Positions 19,034 through 26,403 of a DNA stretch of 64,000 nucleotides are shown here, piece after piece; within the stretch, counting starts at the first letter, position 1, and every line of letters begins with the position of its first letter. Under the pieces are notes generated by a model that saw only the letters and a program-made list of their open reading frames with translations, was not told the origin of the DNA and ran no database searches. The stretch covers positions 32,952-96,951 of the forward strand of contig CAZUJL010000015.1 of the NCBI GenBank assembly GCA_964620045.1, in the 5' to 3' direction. This stretch comes from VFKU01 sp964620045 (GTDB lineage: Bacteria; Hydrogenedentota; Hydrogenedentia; Hydrogenedentales; GCA-2746185). Both the position numbers and the translations under genes were made by a program.

Positions 19034-20007
19034 GCCGCGTGCTTGCGATCGAGACATCCTGCGACGAAACCGGTGTCGCCGTGATCGAAGACGGCTGTCG
19101 CATCGTGAGCAATGAACTGGCCTCGCAAATCGAAGTCCACGCCGCGTTTGGCGGGGTTGTGCCGGAAATCGCGTCACGCCGGCATACGGAAATCATTTCG
19201 CAGATGGCTCAGCGCGCGCTGGATGCCGCCGAGAGTCGCGTGGACGCTGTCGCGGTTACGGCAGGCCCCGGACTGATGGGCTCGCTGTTGGTGGGGGTGT
19301 GTTTCGCGAAGGCCTTTGCGCATGTGCGCGATCTACCGCTGATCCCCGTGCACCACATCGAGGGCCATCTCTTCTCTCCCTTCCTCAATGGCGAGCCGCC
19401 GGCTTTTCCCGCGCTCGCGCTCGTGGTCAGCGGCGGGCACACGCAACTGGTTTATTGCCGTGCAGCGCATGAGTACGAATTGCTCGGCGCCACGCGCGAC
19501 GACGCGGTGGGCGAATCGTTCGACAAGGTCGCACGACTCCTGGGGCTTCCCTATCCCGGCGGGCCGAGCATTCAGCGCGCCGCGGCGACTGGAAACCCGA
19601 AGGCTTTTGACTTTCCGCGCAGCATGGCGCACTCGGACAATCTCGATTTCAGCTACAGCGGCCTGAAAACGGCCGTGCTCTATGCCTTGCGCGAAAATCC
19701 ATCGGCGAACCCGTCAGACGTCGCCGCGAGTTTCCAGGCGGCCGCCATCGACATTCTTGTCACCAAAACCCAGACGGCCCTGGAACAGACCGGCGCCCCG
19801 CGGCTGCTCGTCGTGGGCGGCGTGGCCGCCAATAAACTGCTCCGCGATCGCCTGCTGGCCGAGATCCGGGTGCCGGTCCTGATCCCCCCGTTTGCCCTTT
19901 GCACCGACAATGCCGCAATGATTGGGGCGGCCGGCCATTCCCGCTGGATGCACGGAAACGTGGGAAATCTCCGTCTCACCCCCAATCCTGGATTATTTTT
20001 GGTATAA
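19030..20007 (+). CDS. tsaD: tRNA threonylcarbamoyladenosine transferase subunit TsaD
   Basis: A 325-residue Kae1/TsaD ATPase that transfers the threonylcarbamoyl group to A37 of ANN-decoding tRNAs together with TsaB and TsaE. The start AIETSCDETGVAVI, the metal site HHIEGH (His109 and His113), ALVVSGGHTQL, LGLPYPGGPSIQ and VVGGVAANKLLRDRL are characteristic. It overlaps the deacetylase by ATGA. A good -10 box of the next gene lies across its stop codon. Confidence 0.97.
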   Translation: MSRVLAIETSCDETGVAVIEDGCRIVSNELASQIEVHAAFGGVVPEIASRRHTEIISQMAQRALDAAESRVDAVAVTAGPGLMGSLLVGVCFAKAFAHVRDLPLIPVHHIEGHLFSPFLNGEPPAFPALALVVSGGHTQLVYCRAAHEYELLGATRDDAVGESFDKVARLLGLPYPGGPSIQRAAATGNPKAFDFPRSMAHSDNLDFSYSGLKTAVLYALRENPSANPSDVAASFQAAAIDILVTKTQTALEQTGAPRLLVVGGVAANKLLRDRLLAEIRVPVLIPPFALCTDNAAMIGAAGHSRWMHGNVGNLRLTPNPGLFLV

Positions 20008-20008
20008 T
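20003..20008 (+). promoter_or_regulatory. Perfect -10 box (TATAAT) before the PilT-like gene
   Basis: TATAAT preceded by TTTTTGG spans the tsaD stop codon, 29 bases before ATG 20037. No good -35 is seen 16-18 bases upstream. It suggests that the PilT-like gene starts its own transcript. Confidence 0.45.
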
Positions 20009-20036
20009 TCCCGGAGTCACAGGGGGGTCGTCCGTA

Positions 20037-21146
20037 ATGGGGGACGTGACAACTACGAAAACGCTTAAAAAAGTCCCGATGTCGATGGAAGAATTGTTGC
20101 GCGAGGCCATCGTACGTCGGGCGTCGGATATTCACATCAAGACGGACAATCCGCCCGTCTTTCGCATCGACGGCGAGTTGGTCCGGCTCGACTACGAGAC
20201 GCTCACCGACGCGGATGTCGAAACGCTGCTCGGTTCGATCGTCAGTCCCAAGGACATGGCGAAGTTCACGAAGCTGCTTGAACTCGACTCGTCCTACACG
20301 CTGGCCGGCGAAGCACGCTTCCGTATCAACGCCTGCCGCGACGACGGCGACTCCCGCATCGTGCTGCGTTTGATCCCGATGCAAATCAAGTCGCTGTCTG
20401 AACTTGAAGTGCCGACGGTCCTTTCCAAGGTTGTGCACGAAAAAGACGGCCTGATCCTCGTTACCGGTCCCACCGGTAGCGGTAAATCCACCACGCTCGC
20501 CGGCATGATTCGCGAGCTGAACACGACCGAGTCGGTGCACATCGTCACCGTTGAAGACCCGCTCGAATTCCTACACTCGGACATGAAGGCGATCATCACG
20601 CAACGCGAAGTCGGCCGCGACACCTTGAGTTTCGCGAACGCCCTGCGCGGCGCGCTCCGCCAAGACCCGGATGTGATTCTGATCGGTGAAATGCGCGACG
20701 CCGAGACCGTGCGTACGGCTCTGGCGTCCGCCGAAACCGGCCACTTGGTGTTCTCCACCCTGCACACCGTGGACGCGGTCGAAACGCTGAACCGCGTCAT
20801 GGACTTCTTCGAACCGCATCACCAGTCGCAGATCCAAAAACAGCTTGCCAGCGTGCTCCGCTGCGTGGTTTCGCAGCGCATCCTGCCGCGCAAGGGCAAG
20901 GAAGGCCGCTGCGTGGCCGCGGAAATATTGCTCGGCACACGCGCCGTCCGCGACTATATCGAAGAAGGCAAGCCCATCAAGGAAATCGTCGCGCTCATCG
21001 AAGAAGGCCACTCCCAGTATGGGATGCAGACCTTCGACCAGGCGCTGTATATACTCTGGGAGAAGAAAATGATCTCCGCGGAGACTGCCCTGCAGTATGC
21101 CTCCAAGCCGAAAGACCTCAAGCTGCGCCTGCAAGGCATGGGCTGA
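20037..21146 (+). CDS. PilT/PilU-like twitching motility ATPase
   Basis: A 369-residue secretion-type AAA+ ATPase. The N-terminal domain SMEELLREAIVRRASDIHIK and PVFRIDGEL is PilT-like; the core has Walker A GPTGSGKST (144-152), VEDPLEFLH (Asp box), QREVG, DPDVILIGEMRD (Walker B) and TGHLVFSTLHTVDA. Such proteins power type IV pilus retraction. The part after the core is somewhat divergent (VAAEILLGTRAVRDYIEEGK), and no pilus genes are nearby, so PilU or a regulator-type paralogue is possible. ATG 20037 follows AGGGGGG; upstream in-frame codons belong to tsaD's other frame. Confidence 0.92.
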   Translation: MGDVTTTKTLKKVPMSMEELLREAIVRRASDIHIKTDNPPVFRIDGELVRLDYETLTDADVETLLGSIVSPKDMAKFTKLLELDSSYTLAGEARFRINACRDDGDSRIVLRLIPMQIKSLSELEVPTVLSKVVHEKDGLILVTGPTGSGKSTTLAGMIRELNTTESVHIVTVEDPLEFLHSDMKAIITQREVGRDTLSFANALRGALRQDPDVILIGEMRDAETVRTALASAETGHLVFSTLHTVDAVETLNRVMDFFEPHHQSQIQKQLASVLRCVVSQRILPRKGKEGRCVAAEILLGTRAVRDYIEEGKPIKEIVALIEEGHSQYGMQTFDQALYILWEKKMISAETALQYASKPKDLKLRLQGMG

Positions 21147-21170
21147 TTCGTCTCGGCCCGGAGCCGCGGC

Positions 21171-21989
21171 ATGAAGCTTGCCCTTGCGTTGTGTCTCGCA
21201 GTTTCGGCAGCGGGCGAAAATCTGCTGGCGAATCCGTCCTTCGAACAGCTCGCGCCGGATGGCACTCCCATAGCTTGGTCGGCCTTTGTCATGCCGCAAG
21301 CGGGCGCCTTTGCCGAAGCCGACCCGCTCGCGCGCGACGGCTCTCGCGCCGCGATGTTGCACGTGCCCAATCTGTACGAACACGAACCGGCCAACAACTG
21401 GAGCCAGGTCGTGCTTGCCGATGTCGCCGATCAGGACCTCGTGCTCACGGCGTCCGTGCGCACGGAGGGCGTTGGCGAAGCGGCTGTATGGTTGCAATGC
21501 TTCTCCCGCGATCCGGCCCGCGTCGTTGCCGGTGCCACCACCAGCGCCACGACCTTCCTCGCCGGCACCAATGAGTGGACCCCTGTCGAGATTCGCCTGC
21601 ACGCGCCCATCGAAACGGAGTTCGTGGTGGTCCGCTGCGTGATCAAGGGCCGCGGCTCGGCGTGGTTTGATGCGATGGACCTTCGCCTTGCCGCGACGGC
21701 CACGCCGGATTTGCCCGCATTTGAGCCCGAAGAGCCGGCGGAGGACAACAGCCCGGAACCCACCGCCCCGCCACAGGACGCCGATTTGCTCGAGTTGAGC
21801 CAGATGCTCAACCAGGCCATTCAGGAACTCGAAGCCAATAACCAGCAGATTCTTGAGCGAGTGCAACGAATTCAGAAAGAATTGGATGCCACCCGCGCCG
21901 AAGTATCGCCGGAATCGGCGCCGCTGGAAGGATCCGTGGTGCGGCATCCGCTGGTGCCCCACGGCTGGACCGAAGGAGAACCGAAATGA
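21171..21989 (+). CDS. Secreted protein with carbohydrate-binding-like domain and coiled coil
   Basis: A 272-residue exported protein. Signal peptide (LALALCLAVSAAG, about 1-15), then a jelly-roll-like domain that starts ENLLANPSFEQLAPDGTPIAW, the usual opening of CBM4/9-type domains, and runs to about residue 165. A Glu/Pro-rich linker (182-205) leads to a coiled coil (ELSQMLNQAIQELEANNQQI). It follows the PilT-like gene by 24 bases and overlaps the small membrane protein gene at 21986. The function is unknown; binding of glycans is a structural guess. Confidence 0.75.
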   Translation: MKLALALCLAVSAAGENLLANPSFEQLAPDGTPIAWSAFVMPQAGAFAEADPLARDGSRAAMLHVPNLYEHEPANNWSQVVLADVADQDLVLTASVRTEGVGEAAVWLQCFSRDPARVVAGATTSATTFLAGTNEWTPVEIRLHAPIETEFVVVRCVIKGRGSAWFDAMDLRLAATATPDLPAFEPEEPAEDNSPEPTAPPQDADLLELSQMLNQAIQELEANNQQILERVQRIQKELDATRAEVSPESAPLEGSVVRHPLVPHGWTEGEPK

Positions 21990-22165
21990 CGCTGATTCGC
22001 ATCGTTGCGTTGTCCGTACTGCTCGGCAGCGCCGTCACCGGCGTCGTATGGTTCCTCTGGGGCGCGATCGAAAACGTCCTGCCGCAGCGAAAGACTGCCG
22101 AAGAACCGGCAAAAAAAGATGGCAAGGGTGGCGCCAGAGACGCAGACCCCGGCAAGGCCGCCTAG
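21986..22165 (+). CDS. Small single-helix membrane protein, 59 aa
   Basis: A short gene whose ATG overlaps the stop of the preceding secreted-protein gene (ATGA). It encodes MTLIRIVALSVLLGSAVTGV followed by VWFLWGAIENVL, so one membrane helix at about 4-26, and then a charged Lys/Glu/Asp-rich tail ending PGKAA. The translation coupling and clean hydrophobic segment support it as real. It may anchor or partner with the secreted coiled-coil protein. It ends 5 bases before the converging TPR lipoprotein gene. Confidence 0.65.
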   Translation: MTLIRIVALSVLLGSAVTGVVWFLWGAIENVLPQRKTAEEPAKKDGKGGARDADPGKAA

Positions 22166-22170
22166 TCCGA

Positions 22171-22989
22171 TCAGTCTGGACCGAGCTTTCCGGTCGCCTC
22201 TTGCAACGTTTCGATCGTTGTCGGCTCCACGAATCCGCCGAGCCGCTGCACTTCACGAACTTCTTCCCACGCGCGCGTGTAATCGCTCCGGCGCGTATAT
22301 ACCTCGACCAATATTTCGTGCACCTTCACGAAGTCGTTGTCGATCGCAAGTGCCTGTCTCCATGACGCGATCGCGGCTTCCGATTTTTGCTGTTCTTCCT
22401 GACAGATTCCCAACTCGAACCAGGCTTGTTTTTCATTGGCTGATTTCGCGAGCAGGCGCGTGTATGCCGATTCCGCCTCCGGGAACTGTCCGAGGTTTTG
22501 GTACAGCACAGCGAGGTGCCGCAGAACGTCCAAATCGTCCGGTGTTTGCCGCGACAGCTCGGCCAAGTGCGATGTCGCCTGTGGATATCGCTGAGCCGAC
22601 TCCAACGCCACGATTAGATTGCGCCGCGTGACCACGTCGTTGGGCGCGATGACGAGGGCCTTTTCGTACTGCGCGATCGCCGACTCGATATCCCCTTCAA
22701 CCCGATAGGTTAAGCCAAGATTGGTGTAGGCGTCGGCAAAGTTCGGGTCTAGTGTTGTCGCCTGACTATAGGCGCTCCGCGCTTCGGCATAGCGCTTGGC
22801 GTCGAAATAAGCATTCCCGAGCACATACTGCGCGCGAGCGTCCGACGGCGCGGCGGCAGCGGCCTTTTCCAATTCCAGAATATGCTCGGCAACTGGGTCT
22901 TTGGGTTCCTTGTCGCCGCTCGAGGCACAGCCGACGACGGCGACGGACAGCAGCAGCGCCAACGCAATGCGAAGAATTCCCCGGAACAC
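22171..22989 (-). CDS. TPR-repeat lipoprotein
   Basis: A 272-residue exported lipoprotein: signal FRGILRIALALLLSVAVVGC with the lipobox cysteine at 21. Then at least five tetratricopeptide repeats, for example AQYVLGNAYFDAKRYAEARS, ADAYTNLGLTYRVEGDIESA and KQAWFELGICQEEQQKSEAA. Such proteins are scaffolds in envelope assembly, often in type IV pilus (PilF/PilW-like) biogenesis, which would suit the PilT-like gene nearby. The start is GTG 22989 with GGGGGAA 6 bases upstream; an in-frame longer form would bury the signal peptide. Confidence 0.85.
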   Translation of the reverse strand: MFRGILRIALALLLSVAVVGCASSGDKEPKDPVAEHILELEKAAAAAPSDARAQYVLGNAYFDAKRYAEARSAYSQATTLDPNFADAYTNLGLTYRVEGDIESAIAQYEKALVIAPNDVVTRRNLIVALESAQRYPQATSHLAELSRQTPDDLDVLRHLAVLYQNLGQFPEAESAYTRLLAKSANEKQAWFELGICQEEQQKSEAAIASWRQALAIDNDFVKVHEILVEVYTRRSDYTRAWEEVREVQRLGGFVEPTTIETLQEATGKLGPD

Positions 22990-23046
22990 GCAGCGTTCCC
23001 CCACTTCAGCACCTGCATAGTAGCTGCGCCGATGACCAAAACGGAA

Positions 23047-23090
23047 GCGAGATGCTCGCGCGGACTTCGCCATCCGCGCGGGCATCTCGC
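23047..23090. repeat. 18-bp hairpin repeat downstream of the cold-shock gene
   Basis: Arms 23047-23064 (GCGAGATGCTCGCGCGGA) and 23073-23090 pair with one mismatch around an 8-base loop. The core GCGGGCATCTCGC recurs in many genomes as an intergenic palindrome. It sits 31 bases after the csp stop and may end that transcript although it has no T-tract on the minus strand. Confidence 0.65.
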
Positions 23091-23121
23091 CCGCACTAAC
23101 CCTACCCCTGATTATAAAAAC

Positions 23122-23367
23122 TTAAGACGCGTGACCGTTGGCCGTCTCACCCACCGGTACTACGTTCGCCGCTTGCAACCCTTTGGGACTCTGGAGCAGA
23201 TCGTACATCACCATCTGCCCTTCCTTCAGCGTTCTGAATCCATCCATCTGGATCGCGGTGTGGTGGACGAAGATGTCCGCCTCCTGCTCCCGAAGGATAA
23301 ATCCATAGCCTTTCGGATCACTGAACCACTTCACTACGCCTTTTTGACGCGCATCCTGCTCGCTCAC
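23122..23367 (-). CDS. Cold-shock-domain protein
   Basis: An 81-residue single-stranded nucleic-acid chaperone. GVVKWFSDPKGYGFI carries RNP1 (19-24) and DIFVHHTAI carries RNP2. The C-terminal part LQSPKGLQAANVVPV completes the five-strand barrel, with about 10 extra residues. The start is GTG 23367 with a perfect AGGAGG 8 bases upstream. A near-consensus promoter lies about 100 bases upstream, giving the long leader usual for csp genes. Confidence 0.95.
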   Translation of the reverse strand: MSEQDARQKGVVKWFSDPKGYGFILREQEADIFVHHTAIQMDGFRTLKEGQMVMYDLLQSPKGLQAANVVPVGETANGHAS

Positions 23368-23470
23368 GGCCGCAGCCTCCTCTACATCCGCCTCACCGCC
23401 CGCCCACGGTCCGCTGTTTTTCGCCTCAAAGCGAACCGCGAAACTTGTGCTGAAATACTAGGATGCGTTC

Positions 23471-23499
23471 AGGATAGCCAAGGTAGCGTATTCTGTCAA
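23471..23499 (-). promoter_or_regulatory. Strong sigma70-type promoter of the cold-shock gene
   Basis: On the minus strand TTGACA (23499-23494) is followed after exactly 17 bases by TATCCT (23476-23471). Transcription would start near 23464, giving a leader of about 97 bases. The -35 box is part of a 16-base direct repeat. Confidence 0.75.
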
Positions 23500-23535
23500 T
23501 AGGTTTGAAAACATGAAAATAGCGTATTCTGACAA
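23484..23535. repeat. Direct repeat at the csp promoter
   Basis: TAGCGTATTCTGTCAA (23484-23499) and TAGCGTATTCTGACAA (23520-23535) match at 15 of 16 bases and are 36 bases apart. The first contains the csp -35 box, and the second is upstream. A regulator site or duplicated promoter part is possible. Confidence 0.6.
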
Positions 23536-23547
23536 GAAAAGAATAGT

Positions 23548-25305
23548 TTATTTTTCGGACTTTGGTGTAATGCGGCCATGGCTGCCCTGGAGCGTGATAA
23601 CTTGGCTGGAATCAAGGGCTTCGGGGTCAAACACCTGAACCGTGGACGGGTCTTCCCAGTTGCTTTCCACGTTCACCCATCCGTCCTTGGTGTCGCCACT
23701 CTTTTCGTTGACCAGATAGGAATGCGCGTAAATCGGACTCGACATGGCGAGCACTTCGCTGGGCCCATAGCCGTCTTTCTTGGGCGCCATTGTGACCCGG
23801 GCGCGATACACCCCAGGGCCGCCGGGTTCATCCGCCACGCTGAACAGGAACCGCTTCGCCTCGATGCGTCGCGAGCGAATGGGATATCCGTTGAACAAAA
23901 TCTCCACATGCGCGCCTTCGGCGTTTTCGACACCTACGCGGAATAGCGACTTGGTGTTTACGGGCACGATACCGCCCGATCCGGCATCGATGGTGCCGTC
24001 GTTGTTCACGTCCGCCATGAACTCAATAAAGGGACCTTCGGTGCCGGAGGTCACAAACGTGCGGCCACGGCGAATGCCGTCCAGGATCCCGTTCATTGAT
24101 TTCTCTTTGGCCCATACATACGTCAACGGCGATCCGAGCACTTGCTTGCGGCCCACGCTGCCGCTGCCCGCAATCATCGCGGCGCGCACCCCGCGCGTTG
24201 TTTCAATGTCGTAGTACAGCGTCGCCTGGCCGTTGGCCGAAAGCACGTTCATCGCCGCGGCCGCCGCGATCGGATACGCATAGTCGCCGTTCTCGAGCCG
24301 TTTGCGCGTCTCTTCGGACAGATCGCCGACGTTCATCGGCTGCGTGGCACGCCATCCGCCGAACCACACTTCGACAGCGTTGTAGTAATTCAGACCCCAT
24401 TGCCACTGCTGGCCCGGATGGGCCGGATGCGCCACCGCGACGATGCCGCCCTGCGCCTGCAAGCGAAGCGCAAGCGCCTGCGCCTCCGCGCGCGCGGCAT
24501 CGGCCACCGGCAACGATCCCGGCGCCAGCACGAGCGCACTGCCCAACTGCGGGTGACGCCACTCGACCGCGGGAATGAGCACGAGTTTGTTTGATTTGAA
24601 GGCGGGGTCCTGCGCGGCGGCCAGCGTATTCGGGTCCGCGATGGCGAGGAAGTCCAGACGGGCCGCTTCGGCCCGGCGAATCAGATCCGCGACCCCTTCC
24701 GTTCCGGCGCCGTACTTTGATTGCGCGTGCAGTTCGCCGCGATACCACCCGCCCCGATCATTCAGCACGGGCGAGGGCCAGTCGTAGGCAGTTTCGCCCG
24801 GCATGCTGCGCGGATTGGCCGGGTCGCTGCCAAGCTCCACTTCGACACGATCGAGCACCAAGTCGAAATCGCCGTCAAATGCGCTCAGTGAGCGATTGCC
24901 CGCGCTGCCCTCCAGCACGCTGACGGCGATCGTGGGGGTTTCCGTCGTCGAAAGTGTTATATTCTGCTGGTGCACCAGAATTGGAACGCCCCCATCGTAC
25001 GCGTAAACTGAGGCCACATAAGTTCCTATTGGGGCGCTTATCTCTCCGGAGCCGTTCTGCAGTTCAACACTCACCGCATCGCCCCCGATCGTTGGAACAA
25101 GCCGAATGCGCGCGGGAAGGGCTTCCTCAAGGATGTTTTGCACGGTAACGGCGCATTTTGCAGCCGGTTTTACTTCAGCATTCGAGGTTTGCGCAGTATC
25201 CTTGTTTCGCTCTCGCCGTTGTTGCGCCTGTGCCTCAACTCCGCTTAAGGCACACAGAAGAATGCACAGCACTCCACTCATTCGACACACACAGCGGATC
25301 ATCAT
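23548..25305 (-). CDS. Exported PHP-like protein with degenerate metal site
   Basis: A 585-residue exported protein; signal peptide MIRCVCRMSGVLCILLCALS. The N-terminal 170 residues look like a beta-sandwich. The middle resembles the PHP phosphoesterase fold: WYRGELHAQSKYGAGTEGV, LIRRAEAARLDFLAIAD, LIPAVEWRHPQLGSALVL and GGIVAVAHPAHPG. The first HxH motif is HAQ and the usual DH after IAD is DP, so several metal ligands are lost. Later come WFGG..., RTFVTSGTEGPFIEF and an EF-hand-like loop DVNNDGTIDAGSGG. Similar CehA/McbA-type proteins are known to act outside the cell. ATG 25305 was chosen for the signal peptide; no good ribosome binding site is seen. Confidence 0.75.
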   Translation of the reverse strand: MMIRCVCRMSGVLCILLCALSGVEAQAQQRRERNKDTAQTSNAEVKPAAKCAVTVQNILEEALPARIRLVPTIGGDAVSVELQNGSGEISAPIGTYVASVYAYDGGVPILVHQQNITLSTTETPTIAVSVLEGSAGNRSLSAFDGDFDLVLDRVEVELGSDPANPRSMPGETAYDWPSPVLNDRGGWYRGELHAQSKYGAGTEGVADLIRRAEAARLDFLAIADPNTLAAAQDPAFKSNKLVLIPAVEWRHPQLGSALVLAPGSLPVADAARAEAQALALRLQAQGGIVAVAHPAHPGQQWQWGLNYYNAVEVWFGGWRATQPMNVGDLSEETRKRLENGDYAYPIAAAAAMNVLSANGQATLYYDIETTRGVRAAMIAGSGSVGRKQVLGSPLTYVWAKEKSMNGILDGIRRGRTFVTSGTEGPFIEFMADVNNDGTIDAGSGGIVPVNTKSLFRVGVENAEGAHVEILFNGYPIRSRRIEAKRFLFSVADEPGGPGVYRARVTMAPKKDGYGPSEVLAMSSPIYAHSYLVNEKSGDTKDGWVNVESNWEDPSTVQVFDPEALDSSQVITLQGSHGRITPKSEK

Positions 25306-25527
25306 GCTGACCCGGTGTTCATGTGCGTAGGCTCGATTTTGGAGCACGATTTTCTTCAAAAATCCCCCTATTTCCGCTTGAATGAATCGACAGTAAACTG
25401 TAGGATTCATGTGCGCGGAAGAGTCGGCGTAACAAGAGGCGACCCCCTTTTCACGCGGCCAGTTATGCGAGTTGCACGGCAACTTCCATCCGGCGACATC
25501 GCTACGGGTCACTCTGCGCGTATCTTA

Positions 25528-25546
25528 GCACAGCATAGTGTTGTGC
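25528..25546. promoter_or_regulatory. Candidate operator of the GntR regulator
   Basis: GCACAGCATAGTGTTGTGC matches its reverse complement at 14 of 19 positions and lies 37 bases before the regulator start. YtrA-type repressors usually bind such palindromes at their own promoters. The rest of the gap 25306-25582 holds only a small hairpin (25470-25484). Confidence 0.35.
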
Positions 25547-25582
25547 GCAGCCAATTCGGCTTCATAAACGGGAAGGATCGAC

Positions 25583-26023
25583 ATGCTCGCAAGTATCGAC
25601 ATTCACAGCACCGTTGCCGTTTACATTCAAATTGAGAACCACATTCAGTTTGCTATTGCATCTGGAAAACTCAAGGCCGGTGATCAGTTGCCGTCTGTGC
25701 GAGAACTGTCCGAACGGCTGAGCGTCAATCCCAATACCGTGGCCAAGGCCTACCGCGATCTGGAAGTCATGGGCTTGCTGTACACGCGCCGCGGCATGGG
25801 CGTGTTCGTGAACAAGGGCATCGAAGCCAAGTGCCGCGAAGACTGCCGTAAACGCATCATCATGCGGATGCACGAAGTGGTCGCCGAATCGAAGGCCGCC
25901 GGCCTGTCGAAGAAGGACGTCCAGGACATTGTGGACAAAAGCATGGCCACCGATGCCAGCCCATACGCGGAAACGCCGCCTCCCCTCCTGGCCATGGCGA
26001 AGAAGAAAAAAGGCGCCAAGTAA
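25583..26023 (+). CDS. GntR-family regulator, YtrA subfamily
   Basis: A 146-residue regulator: an N-terminal winged helix (VAVYIQIENHIQFAIASGKL, GDQLPSVRELSERLSVNPNTVAKAY, GLLYTRRGMGVFV) and a short helical C-terminal part of about 60 residues, which is the size of the YtrA group. These repressors normally sit beside ABC-transporter genes. None is next to this one, so its target is unclear. GGGAAGGA precedes ATG 25583. A terminator-like hairpin follows. Confidence 0.9.
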   Translation: MLASIDIHSTVAVYIQIENHIQFAIASGKLKAGDQLPSVRELSERLSVNPNTVAKAYRDLEVMGLLYTRRGMGVFVNKGIEAKCREDCRKRIIMRMHEVVAESKAAGLSKKDVQDIVDKSMATDASPYAETPPPLLAMAKKKKGAK

Positions 26024-26052
26024 CCGCTCCCCCGCTCCTGTAAATAATTTTG

Positions 26053-26090
26053 CACCGCACTTCGAACTGCGAAGTGCGGTGATTTCTTTG
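26053..26090 (+). terminator. Hairpin terminator after the GntR regulator
   Basis: A perfect 12-base stem, CACCGCACTTCG and CGAAGTGCGGTG, with a 5-base loop (26065-26069), followed by ATTTCTTTG. It is 29 bases after the stop codon. The T-tract is interrupted but the stem is strong. Confidence 0.6.
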
Positions 26091-26137
26091 GTCTCGCAGC
26101 TTCCCGACAACTGCAATCCCTCGCGAAGGCAAAAACT

Positions 26138-26219
26138 ACGACAAAACCAGTCGAATAGTGCCTATTTTTGTCTAAATTCGCAGAGCGGAAACTATTGACA
26201 TCACCCCACTTTTGTCGTA
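26138..26219. promoter_or_regulatory. Facing TACGACAAAA / TTTTGTCGTA boxes
   Basis: A perfect 10-base inverted pair, 26138-26147 and 26210-26219, with a related TTTTTGTCTA (26165-26174) between. The right box overlaps the spacer and -10 of the promoter at 26195-26223. It could be an operator pair for a repressor. Confidence 0.4.
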
Positions 26220-26223
26220 AAGT
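26195..26223 (+). promoter_or_regulatory. Sigma70-type promoter of the recombinase-domain gene
   Basis: TTGACA (26195-26200), a 17-base spacer and TAAAGT (26218-26223). The -35 is perfect. Transcription would start about 26230, 170 bases before the gene. Of the 380 bases without a gene (26024-26403), this, the facing boxes, the terminator and a small palindrome (26329-26342) are all I can see. Confidence 0.65.
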
Positions 26224-26328
26224 ACGAGGAGGAACGAGTGTCTGGCGCAGGCTTGGGCTGCCTCTTGGGTCGCGCGCCAAACCCGGTTCCGTAATGTGTC
26301 GTCGGTTGCGTTTTGGAACGCGCATTAA

Positions 26329-26342
26329 ACTACTTTAGTAGT
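26329..26342. other. Perfect 14-bp palindrome ACTACTTTAGTAGT
   Basis: ACTACT and AGTAGT flank a TT. It lies in the untranslated leader of the recombinase-domain gene, 62 bases before its ATG. It might be a protein-binding site or a small hairpin in the mRNA. Confidence 0.35.
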
Positions 26343-26403
26343 GCTGCAACAGATACTGGGCACAGGCGCAATTTCAACAGCGGATGGTCGGACAGGCGGA
26401 AAC

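Noticed and set aside
20571..21962. 463-codon minus-strand frame across the PilT-like and secreted-protein genes
   Set aside because: It spans two unrelated plus-strand genes and shows no protein family features.
25306..25512. Longer N-terminus of the PHP-like protein
   Set aside because: It would put about 70 residues before a clear signal peptide.
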